DNA of 64,000 nt from Litoditis marina (lineage: Eukaryota > Nematoda > Chromadorea > Rhabditida > Rhabditidae), in the NCBI GenBank assembly GCA_964036275.1, contig OZ038436.1, positions 24,526,639-24,590,638 on the forward strand, written 5' to 3'. A model generated the notes under the pieces. That model worked only from the letters and a program-made list of their open reading frames with translations, was not told the DNA's origin and did no database searches. Position numbers and translations under genes: made by a program. This document shows positions 55,001-64,000 of the stretch, one piece after another; position 1 is the stretch's first letter; each line of letters begins with the position of its first letter.

Positions 55001-57109
55001 TATCCTGTGGCGCACAGCCACAAAAGACAAATTAACGCGGTTATTGACTCTTTGCCGTGCAGCTACAGAACAAAGTTTATACGGCTATCAAGTATGTTGC
55101 TCCCAGCTACAAAAATCTAATACGACGATCTATTCTGTGGCGCACAGCCACAAAAGACAACGCGGTTATTGACTATTTGCCTTGCAGCTACAGAGAACAG
55201 TTCATACGGCTATCAAATATGTTGCTCCCAGCTACAAAAACCTAATACGACAATCTATGCTGTGGCGCACAGCCACAAAATACGAATTAACGCGGTTATC
55301 GACTGTTTGCTTTGCAGCTACAGAGAACAGTTAATACGGCTATCAAGTTGCTCATGGCTACAAAAACCTAATACGACTTTATATTCTGTGGCGCACAGCC
55401 ACAAAAGACAAATTAACGCGGTTATTGACTCTTTGCCTTGCAGCTACAGAAAAAGTTTATACGACTATCAAGTATGTTGCTCCCAGCTAGAAAAACCCAA
55501 TACAACTATCTATTCTGTGGCACACAGCCACAAAATACGAATTAACGCGGTTATCGACTCTTTGCCTTGCAGCTACAGAAAAAAAGTTTATACGGCTATC
55601 AAGTCTGTTGCTCATGGCTACAAAAACCTAATACGACTTTATATTCTGTGGCGCACAGCCACAAAAGACAAATTAAAGCGGTTATTACCTCTTTGCCTTG
55701 CAGCTACAGAAAAAAGTTTATACGGCTATCACGTCTGTTGCTCCCAGCTACAAAAACCTAATACGACTTTATATCCTGTGGCGCACAGCCACAAAAGACA
55801 AATTAACGCGGTTATTGACTCTTTGCCGTGCAGCTACAGAACAAAGTTTATACGGCTATCAAGTATGTTGCTCCCAGCTACAAAAATCTAATACGACGAT
55901 CTATTCTGTGGCGCACAGCCACAAAAGACAACGCGGTTATTGACTATTTGCCTTGCAGCTACAGAGAACAGTTCATACGGCTATCAAGTATGTTGCTCCC
56001 AGCTACAAAAACCTAATACGACAATCTATGCTGTGGCGCACAGCCACAAAATACGAATTAACGCGGTTATCGACTGTTTGCTTTGCAGCTACAGAGAACA
56101 GTTAATACGGCTATCAAGTTGCTCATGGCTACAAAAACCTAATACGACTTTATATTCTGTGGCGCACAGCCACAAAAGACAAATTAACGCGGTTATTGAC
56201 TCTTTGCCTTGCAGCTACAGAAAAAGTTTATACGACTATCAAGTATGTTGCTCCCAGCTAGAAAAACCCAATACAACTATCTATTCTGTGGCACACAGCC
56301 ACAAAATACGAATTAACGCGGTTATCGACTCTTTGCCTTGCAGCTACAGAAAAAAAGTTTATACGGCTATCAAGTCTGTTGCTCATGGCTACAAAAACCT
56401 AATACGACTTTATATTCTGTGGCGCACAGCCACAAAAGACAAATTAAAGCGGTTATTACCTCTTTGCCTTGCAGCTACAGAAAAAAGTTTATACGGCTAT
56501 CACGTCTGTTGCTCCCAGCTACAAAAACCTAATACGACTTTATATCCTGTGGCGCACAGCCACAAAAGACAAATTAACGCGGTTATTGACTCTTTGCCGT
56601 GCAGCTACAGAACAAAGTTTATACGGCTATCAAGTATGTTGCTCCCAGCTACAAAAATCTAATACGACGATCTATTCTGTGGCGCACAGCCACAAAAGAC
56701 AACGCGGTTATTGACTATTTGCCTTGCAGCTACAGAGAACAGTTCATACGGCTATCAAGTATGTTGCTCCCAGCTACAAAAACCTAATACGACAATCTAT
56801 GCTGTGGCGCACAGCCACAAAATACGAATTAACGCGGTTATCGACTGTTTGCTTTGCAGCTACAGAGAACAGTTAATACGGCTATCAAGTTGCTCATGGC
56901 TACAAAAACCTAATACGACTTTATATTCTGTGGCGCACAGCCACAAAAGACAAATTAACGCGGTTATTGACTCTTTGCCTTGCAGCTACAGGAAAAAGTT
57001 TATACGGCTATCAAGTCTGTTGCTCCCAGCTACAAAAACCTAATACGACAATCTTTTCTGTGGTGCACAAGCAGAAAATACGAATTAACGCGGTTATTGA
57101 CTCTGTGGC
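37067..57109. repeat. Right-arm higher-order repeat, 2,717-bp unit (21-mer)
   Basis: A marker monomer with GCATTTACAGAGAACAGTCC recurs at 37,067, 39,785, 42,502, 45,480, 50,525, 53,242 and 57,110. Three of the spacings are 2,717-2,718 bp. The 2,978-bp spacing contains a 261-bp (two-monomer) internal duplication near 44,000-44,300. The 5,045- and 3,868-bp spacings reflect deletion and insertion of monomer blocks. Confidence 0.88.
55169..56710. repeat. Nested higher-order repeat, 771-bp unit (6-mer)
   Basis: Two full copies (55,169 and 55,940) and the start of a third (56,711). Each carries the shortened monomer AAAAGACAACGCGGTTATTG and the shortened TATCAAGTTGCTCATGGC monomer, which reduce six units from 780 to 771 bp. 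Confidence 0.88.
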
Positions 57110-59037
57110 TTGCATTTACAGAGAACAGTCCATACGGCTATCACGTCTGTTGCTCCCAGCTACAAAAACCTAATACGACTTTATATTCTGTGGCGCACAG
57201 CCACAAAAGACAAATTAACGCGGTTATTGACTCTTTGGCTTGCAGTTACAGAGAAAAGTTCATACGGCTATCCAGTCTGTTGCTCCCAGCTACAAAGACC
57301 TAACACGACTATCTATTTTGTGGCGCACAGCAACAAAAGACGAATTAACGCGGTTATCGACTCATTGGCTTGCAGCTACGGAAAAAAGTTTATACGGCTA
57401 TCAAGTCTGTTGCTCATGGCTACAAAAACCTAATACGACTATATATTTTGTGGCGCACAGCCACGAAATACGAATTAACGCGGTTATCGACTCATTGGCT
57501 TGCAGCTACGGAAAAAAGTTTATACGGCTATCAAGTCTGTTGCTCCCAGCTACAAAAACCTAATACGACTTTATATTATGTGGCGCACAGCCACAAAAGA
57601 CAGATTAACGCGGTTATTGACTCTTTGCCTTGCAGCTACAGAAAAAAATTTATACGGCTATCAAGTATGTTGCTCCCAGCTAGAAAAACCCAATACAACT
57701 ATCTATTCTGTGGCACACAGCCACAAAATACGAATTAACGCGGTTATCGACTCTTTGCCTTGCAGCTACAGAAAAAAGTTTATACGGCTATCAAGTCTGT
57801 TGCTCATGGCTACAAAAACCTAATACGACTTTATATTCTGTGGCGCACAGCCACAAAAGACAAATTAACGCGGTTATTACCTCTTTGCCTTGCAGCTACA
57901 GAAAAAAGTTTATACGGCTATCAAGTCTGTTGCTCCCAGCTACAAAAACCTAATACGACTTTATATTCTGTGGCGCACAGCCACAAAAGACAAATTAACG
58001 CGGTTATTGACTCTTTGCCGTGCAGCTACAGAAAAAAGTTTATACGGCTATCAAGTATGTTGCTCCCAGATACAAAAACCTGATACGACTTTATATTCTG
58101 TGGCGCACAGCCACAAAAGACAAATTAACGCGGTTATTATCTCTTTGCCTTGCAGCTACAGAAAAAAGTTTATACGGCTATCAAGTCTGTTGCTCCCAGC
58201 TACAAAAACCTAATACGACTTTATATTCTGTGGCGCACAGCCACAAAAGACAAATTAACGCGGTTATTGACTCTTTGCCTTGCAGCTACCGAGAACAGTT
58301 CATATGGCTATCAAATATGTTGCTCCCAGCTACAAAAACCTAATACGACAATCTATTCTGTGGCGCACAGCCACAAAATACGAATTAACGCGGTTATCGA
58401 CTGTTTGCTTTGCAGCTACAGAGAACAGTTAATACGGCTATCAAGTTGCTCATGGCTACAAAAACCTAATACGACTTTATATTCTGTGGCGCACAGCCAC
58501 AAAAGACAAATTCACGCGGTTATTGACTCTTTGCCTTGCAGCTACAGAAAAAGTTTATACGACTATCAAGTATGTTGCTCCCAGCTAGAAAAACCCAATA
58601 CAACTATCTATTCTGTGGCACACAGCCACAAAATACGAATTAACGCGGTTATCGACTCTTTGCCTTGCAGCTACAGAAAAAAAGTTTATACGGCTATCAA
58701 GTCTGTTGCTCATGGCTACAAAAACCTAATACGACTTTATATTCTGTGGCGCACAGCCACAAAAGACAAATTAAAGCGGTTATTACCTCTTTGCCTTGCA
58801 GCTACAGAAAAAAGTTTATACGGCTATCACGTCTGTTGCTCCCAGCTACAAAAACCTAATACGACTTTATATCCTGTGGCGCACAGCCACAAAAGACAAA
58901 TTAACGCGGTTATTGACTCTTTGCCGTGCAGCTACAGAACAAAGTTTATACGGCTATCAAGTATGTTGCTCCCAGCTACAAAAATCTAATACGACGATCT
59001 ATTCTGTGGCGCACAGCCACAAAAGACAACGCGGTTA

Positions 59038-60579
59038 TTGACTATTTGCCTTGCAGCTACAGAGAACAGTTCATACGGCTATCAAATATGTTGCTCCCAG
59101 CTACAAAAACCTAATACGACAATCTATGCTGTGGCGCACAGCCACAAAATACGAATTAACGCGGTTATCGACTGTTTGCTTTGCAGCTACAGAGAACAGT
59201 TAATACGGCTATCAAGTTGCTCATGGCTACAAAAACCTAATACGACTTTATATTCTGTGGCGCACAGCCACAAAAGACAAATTAACGCGGTTATTGACTC
59301 TTTGCCTTGCAGCTACAGAAAAAGTTTATACGACTATCAAGTATGTTGCTCCCAGCTAGAAAAACCCAATACAACTATCTATTCTGTGGCACACAGCCAC
59401 AAAATACGAATTAACGCGGTTATCGACTCTTTGCCTTGCAGCTACAGAAAAAAAGTTTATACGGCTATCAAGTCTGTTGCTCATGGCTACAAAAACCTAA
59501 TACGACTTTATATTCTGTGGCGCACAGCCACAAAAGACAAATTAAAGCGGTTATTACCTCTTTGCCTTGCAGCTACAGAAAAAAGTTTATACGGCTATCA
59601 CGTCTGTTGCTCCCAGCTACAAAAACCTAATACGACTTTATATCCTGTGGCGCACAGCCACAAAAGACAAATTAACGCGGTTATTGACTCTTTGCCGTGC
59701 AGCTACAGAACAAAGTTTATACGGCTATCAAGTATGTTGCTCCCAGCTACAAAAATCTAATACGACGATCTATTCTGTGGCGCACAGCCACAAAAGACAA
59801 CGCGGTTATTGACTATTTGCCTTGCAGCTACAGAGAACAGTTCATACGGCTATCAAGTATGTTGCTCCCAGCTACAAAAACCTAATACGACAATCTATGC
59901 TGTGGCGCACAGCCACAAAATACGAATTAACGCGGTTATCGACTGTTTGCTTTGCAGCTACAGAGAACAGTTAATACGGCTATCAAGTTGCTCATGGCTA
60001 CAAAAACCTAATACGACTTTATATTCTGTGGCGCACAGCCACAAAAGACAAATTAACGCGGTTATTGACTCTTTGCCTTGCAGCTACAGAAAAAGTTTAT
60101 ACGACTATCAAGTATGTTGCTCCCAGCTAGAAAAACCCAATACAACTATCTATTCTGTGGCACACAGCCACAAAATACGAATTAACGCGGTTATCGACTC
60201 TTTGCCTTGCAGCTACAGAAAAAAAGTTTATACGGCTATCAAGTCTGTTGCTCATGGCTACAAAAACCTAATACGACTTTATATTCTGTGGCGCACAGCC
60301 ACAAAAGACAAATTAAAGCGGTTATTACCTCTTTGCCTTGCAGCTACAGAAAAAAGTTTATACGGCTATCACGTCTGTTGCTCCCAGCTACAAAAACCTA
60401 ATACGACTTTATATCCTGTGGCGCACAGCCACAAAAGACAAATTAACGCGGTTATTGACTCTTTGCCGTGCAGCTACAGAACAAAGTTTATACGGCTATC
60501 AAGTATGTTGCTCCCAGCTACAAAAATCTAATACGACGATCTATTCTGTGGCGCACAGCCACAAAAGACAACGCGGTTA
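59038..60579. repeat. Second expansion of the 771-bp 6-mer
   Basis: Marker monomers at 59,038, 59,809 and 60,580 are spaced exactly 771 bp apart. The next marker, at 61,866, is 1,286 bp on because two blocks were rearranged in between. Confidence 0.88.
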
Positions 60580-62648
60580 TTGACTATTTGCCTTGCAGCT
60601 ACAGAGAACAGTTCATACGGCTATCAAGTATGTTGCTCCCAGCTACAAAAACCTAATACGACAATCTATGCTGTGGCGCACAGCCACAAAATACGAATTA
60701 ACGCGGTTATCGACTGTTTGCTTTGCAGCTACAGAGAACAGTTAATACGGCTATCAAGTTGCTCATGGCTACAAAAACCTAATACGACTTTATATTCTGT
60801 GGCGCACAGCCACAAAAGACAAATTAACGCGGTTATTGACTCTTTGCCTTGCAGCTACAGAAAAAGTTTATACGACTATCAAGTATGTTGCTCCCAGCTA
60901 GAAAAACCCAATACAACTATCTATTCTGTGGCACACAGCCACAAAATACGAATTAACGCGGTTATCGACTCTTTGCCTTGCAGCTACAGAAAAAAGTTTA
61001 TACGGCTATCAAGTCTGTTGCTCATGGCTACAAAAACCTAATACGACTTTATATTCTGTGGCGCACAGCCACAAAAGACAAATTAAAGCGGTTATTACCT
61101 CTTTGCCTTGCAGCTACAGAAAAAAGTTTATACGGCTATCAAGTCTGTTGCTCCCAGCTACAAAAACCTAATACGACTTTATATCCTGTGGCGCACAGCC
61201 ACAAAAGACAAATTAACGCGGTTATTGACTCTTTGCCTTGCAGCTACCGAGAACAGTTCATATGGCTATCAAATATGTTGCTCCCAGCTACAAAAACCTA
61301 ATACGACAATCTATTCTGTGGCGCACAGCCACAAAATACGAATTAACGCGGTTATCGACTGTTTGCTTTGCAGCTACAGAGAACAGTTAATACGGCTATC
61401 AAGTTGCTCATGGCTACAAAAACCTAATACGACTTTATATTCTGTGGCGCACAGCCACAAAAGACAAATTAAAGCGGTTATTACCTCTTTGCCTTGCAGC
61501 TACAGAAAAAAGTTTATACGGCTATCAAGTCTGTTGCTCCCAGCTACAAAAACCTAATACGACTTTATATCCTGTGGCGCACAGCCACAAAAGACAAATT
61601 AACGCGGTTATTGACTCTTTGCCTTGCAGCTACAGAAAAAAGTTTATACGGCTATCACGTCTGTTGCTCCCAGCTACAAAAACCTAATACGACTTTATAT
61701 CCTGTGGCGCACAGCCACAAAAGACAAATTAACGCGGTTATTGACTCTTTGCCGTGCAGCTACAGAACAAAGTTTATACGGCTATCAAGTATGTTGCTCC
61801 CAGCTACAAAAATCTAATACGACGATCTATTCTGTGGCGCACAGCCACAAAAGACAACGCGGTTATTGACTATTTGCCTTGCAGCTACAGAGAACAGTTC
61901 ATACGGCTATCAAGTATGTTGCTCCCAGCTACAAAAACCTAATACGACAATCTATGCTGTGGCGCACAGCCACAAAATACGAATTAACGCGGTTATCGAC
62001 TGTTTGCTTTGCAGCTACAGAGAACAGTTAATACGGCTATCAAGTTGCTCATGGCTACAAAAACCTAATACGACTTTATATTCTGTGGCGCACAGCCACA
62101 AAAGACAAATTAACGCGGTTATTGACTCTTTGCCTTGCAGCTACAGAAAAAGTTTATACGACTATCAAGTATGTTGCTCCCAGCTAGAAAAACCCAATAC
62201 AACTATCTATTCTGTGGCACACAGCCACAAAATACGAATTAACGCGGTTATCGACTCTTTGCCTTGCAGCTACAGAAAAAAAGTTTATACGGCTATCAAG
62301 TCTGTTGCTCATGGCTACAAAAACCTAATACGACTTTATATTCTGTGGCGCACAGCCACAAAAGACAAATTAAAGCGGTTATTACCTCTTTGCCTTGCAG
62401 CTACAGAAAAAAGTTTATACGGCTATCACGTCTGTTGCTCCCAGCTACAAAAACCTAATACGACTTTATATCCTGTGGCGCACAGCCACAAAAGACAAAT
62501 TAACGCGGTTATTGACTCTTTGCCGTGCAGCTACAGAACAAAGTTTATACGGCTATCAAGTATGTTGCTCCCAGCTACAAAAATCTAATACGACGATCTA
62601 TTCTGTGGCGCACAGCCACAAAAGACAACGCGGTTATTGACTATTTGC

Positions 62649-62914
62649 TGAAATAACGTTGCCACCAGCTGATCAGACTGACAGTAACCTATTTGGGAAC
62701 CCGGGCGCTTCGGTGACCGTTAGCTCCTCAGACGCCAATCTAACGTATTGTATATGTATGGTTGGTCATATTATAGAAGATACAAATACAAGTATAGTTA
62801 ATATAGTTTATTATATGATAGTAAGATATTAGACAGCCGCAGCCCAAGGTCCAGGCACCCGCATCTCTCCGCTCTTCGGGCCACGCCCCCGCGCTGACCC
62901 TCTAGGACACGACA
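62649..62914 (-). repeat. 3' LTR (266 bp)
   Basis: On the minus strand it begins TGTCGTGTCCTAGAGGG and ends GCAACGTTATTTCA, with the canonical TG...CA ends. AATAAA at 62,812-62,807 is a likely polyadenylation signal. The left end coincides exactly with the satellite break. The 5' LTR is outside the window. Confidence 0.8.
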
Positions 62915-62989
62915 TCCCCCTTCGTTAGAGTGCTGAGCTCCCGCGAATGCTGACTGCTCTGGAAGGTGGAACTCCTGGAAGTGGCTGTC
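62902..62989 (-). other. Possible 3' splice acceptor and short terminal exon before the LTR
   Basis: The sequence TTTTACTTTCAG ends at 62,990 and is a strong nematode-type acceptor. One frame after it stays open across the polypurine tract and stops at 62,904-62,902, just inside the LTR, as pol frames of gypsy elements often do. It may be the residue of a longer coding region lost from this copy. Confidence 0.4.
62915..62926 (-). other. Polypurine tract
   Basis: AACGAAGGGGGA on the minus strand, directly upstream of the LTR's TG. Purine runs at this place prime plus-strand DNA synthesis in LTR retroelements. Its position fixes the element's orientation. Confidence 0.75.
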
Positions 62990-63231
62990 CTGAAAGTAAA
63001 ATAAAAGAGACCTTATGGGTCTCGACTTAACAACACAATAGACGAGAAATATTGAGTACTATAAACAAAAAATTAGACACTTTTGGTGTGTTATAGATTT
63101 ATTACCATGGGATGTGAACATTACAAGAAAACAGTTTTGTTTTGATGAAGATATATTTAAAAAAAAAATCCAAAAGTTGTTGATAAGTTGAAACTAAAAT
63201 GACAAAGATTAGTTTTTGAGAAACTACATTA
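62990..63231. other. Non-coding stretch between gag and the 3' splice site
   Basis: AT-rich sequence with stops in all frames on both strands. It could be an intron or the scar of an internal deletion. No pol motif is seen. Confidence 0.5.
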
Positions 63232-64000
63232 TTAATTTTGAACATTATAATAGTACACCTGACTCATAACTGGAGTACTAGGATGGAATGGGACTAAGGG
63301 TACTCTTGGAACCAGCTGGGGAGGTTGGAAGGAGTAGCCTTGGTTCGCGTAGTTTTGATAATTTGGATCAGAATTCCACGGGTTCGGATAGCCTTGCCCG
63401 TAACCAGAATAGTTGCCTCTACCGCGTCCCCCTCGTCCACGCCCTCTACCATAATTGGCAGGACCACCTCTACCACGTTGTTGGTAGTGTTGATCAGAGT
63501 GAGACTTGTTTTTCTTGCCTTTCTTTTTGTTCGTTTGATTGTGAGAGGGGCTAGAATTTCCCATAGTATTATTGGGAGTGTTCTTCGCCGCGGTTTCATT
63601 ATTTTCCATTTTTCTCTCCAAATAGTTAACTTTCTCTTCCAAATTCAGCGCATTGATTCGCTCTAATGTGACCATTTCCTCTTCTCTCTCTTGCTGCAAA
63701 ATTCTCGCCTCTTTTTCTGCCAATTCTACGATTTCTGCCAAAGAAGCCGGTTTTACCTGCCTACGGAGTGACTTCTTAATGTCTGCTTTCACACCGCGCA
63801 GAAAGTGATCGACCATTTGTCGTTCAACATAGGGTGCTCCCATATTTTCGTATGCTACCCCCGCCTTAGTTCGAATTTTGGCCGCGAATTGTCCTACACT
63901 CTCGCTGCCCTGTTTGATGGTTTGCAACTCATCTCGCGCAGCTTCAATAGCAGCTGGATTCGCCATTATTCTTAGTAGCTCTGTTTTGAGTTGATCGAAG
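63232..64000 (-). CDS. Gag-like capsid protein, 5' part cut by the window edge
   Basis: The frame is open from the window edge to a stop at 63,232; the first ATG (63,966) is internal, since 11 codons upstream are also open. The N-terminal part reads AARDELQTIKQGSESVGQFA and later VDHFLRGVKADIKKSL, matching the C-terminal half of the Retrotrans_gag family (the 'A--ELL-LKQG--SV-E-' and 'F--GL---I---L' blocks). A coiled-coil-like Glu/Lys stretch follows. Next is an Asn/Lys-rich region, and then a Gly/Arg-rich tail of RGRG/GRGRG repeats followed by Tyr/Pro/Asn-rich sequence. No CCHC zinc knuckle is present; the Gly/Arg-rich part may provide RNA binding instead. Confidence 0.8.
   Translation of the reverse strand, partial: FDQLKTELLRIMANPAAIEAARDELQTIKQGSESVGQFAAKIRTKAGVAYENMGAPYVERQMVDHFLRGVKADIKKSLRRQVKPASLAEIVELAEKEARILQQEREEEMVTLERINALNLEEKVNYLERKMENNETAAKNTPNNTMGNSSPSHNQTNKKKGKKNKSHSDQHYQQRGRGGPANYGRGRGRGGRGRGNYSGYGQGYPNPWNSDPNYQNYANQGYSFQPPQLVPRVPLVPFHPSTPVMSQVYYYNVQN

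Larger units (their letters stand above)
35864..62648 (+). repeat. Satellite array, right arm (inverted; about 207 copies)
   Basis: The same satellite in opposite orientation. Monomers read TTAACGCGGTTATTGACTCT ... CAGCTACAAAAACCTAATAC ... TCTGTGGCGCACAGCCACAA on the plus strand. The consensus is 130 bp. The arm ends where an LTR retrotransposon interrupts a monomer at 62,648/62,649, so the array may continue beyond that element, outside the window. Confidence 0.97.
62649..64000 (-). mobile_element. LTR retrotransposon (Ty3/gypsy-like), 3' end, inserted in the satellite
   Basis: A minus-strand element whose 3' LTR abuts the satellite and whose gag extends off the window. Order from high to low coordinate: gag, 305 bp of non-coding sequence, polypurine tract, LTR. 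There is no protease, reverse transcriptase or integrase between gag and the LTR. This copy is therefore a gag-only or internally deleted derivative, or an element with an unusual gene order. The satellite monomer is cut between TTTGC and CTTGCAG, so a 4-6 bp target duplication of bases ending TTTGC is expected at the far end. Confidence 0.8.

Noticed and set aside
11828..62648. Hundreds of ORFs of 60-366 codons in the satellite as a protein family
   Set aside because: They overlap one another in staggered frames, follow the monomer period exactly, lack splice or promoter context and arise from the frame rotation of a 130-bp repeat.
11828..62648. CRISPR array
   Set aside because: The repeats are contiguous without unique spacers, the unit is 130 bp, and the surroundings are eukaryotic.
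11828..62648. CENP-B box in the satellite
   Set aside because: TTCG is present, but the required ANNCGGG part does not follow at the right spacing in the consensus monomer.
62649..62914. 5' LTR of a plus-strand element
   Set aside because: The sequence right of 62,914 is TCCCCCTTCG, which is not a TGG-type primer binding site, while its complement is a polypurine tract; gag is also on the minus strand.

Overview
The window looks like nuclear DNA of a nematode, probably Caenorhabditis-like. The basis is an intron-rich gene with short introns, TTTCAG-type 3' splice sites and GTAAG/GTGAG donors, AT-rich flanks and a Ty3/gypsy-like retroelement. No bacterial gene organisation is visible. Species and chromosome cannot be read from the sequence.

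Region 1 (about 1-10,200) carries a long multi-exon gene on the minus strand, which I rebuilt exon by exon from splice signals, codon phase and family motifs. Read 5' to 3' (high to low coordinates), it starts with a macro (ADP-ribose-binding) domain spread over at least four exons (9717-8371). A run of highly charged helical exons follows (8293-5978), including one 69-nt exon present in three intact tandem copies plus a broken fourth, set in CT-rich introns. Then come a Ser/Thr/Pro-rich linker, Cys clusters, a DUF6570-like segment and a Helitron_like_N segment (5511-1481). Splice phases agree across all the junctions. I read this as a macro domain joined to the N-terminal part of a Helitron replicase-type protein. 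The HUH Rep and helicase parts are not visible; they would lie beyond coordinate 1 if they exist. Possible lesions (a frameshift or 38-nt mini-intron at 9572-9717, and an in-frame TGA in the most upstream exon-like segment) leave open whether the 5' end is intact.

Region 2 (about 10,200-11,827) has no convincing gene. It holds a 200-bp direct duplication rich in the palindrome TGACGTCA, a repeat-like stretch with CAGA runs, and a small GC-rich palindromic element also found in an intron of the gene.

Region 3 (11,828-62,648) is about 50.8 kb of uninterrupted satellite DNA with a monomer of about 130 bp, roughly 390 copies. Its polarity flips once, at 35,864. Both arms have higher-order repeat structure: 5-mers, a 976-bp unit, a 9-mer and a 19-mer on the left; a 21-mer (2,717 bp) and a 6-mer (771 bp) on the right. 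Each monomer carries a short hairpin with at least one compensated stem variant. The hundreds of ORFs in this region are by-products of the repeat.

Region 4 (62,649-64,000) is the 3' end of a minus-strand LTR retrotransposon inserted into the satellite: a 266-bp LTR with TG...CA ends, an adjacent polypurine tract, a splice-acceptor-like site, and a gag ORF that runs off the window. No pol lies between gag and the LTR.
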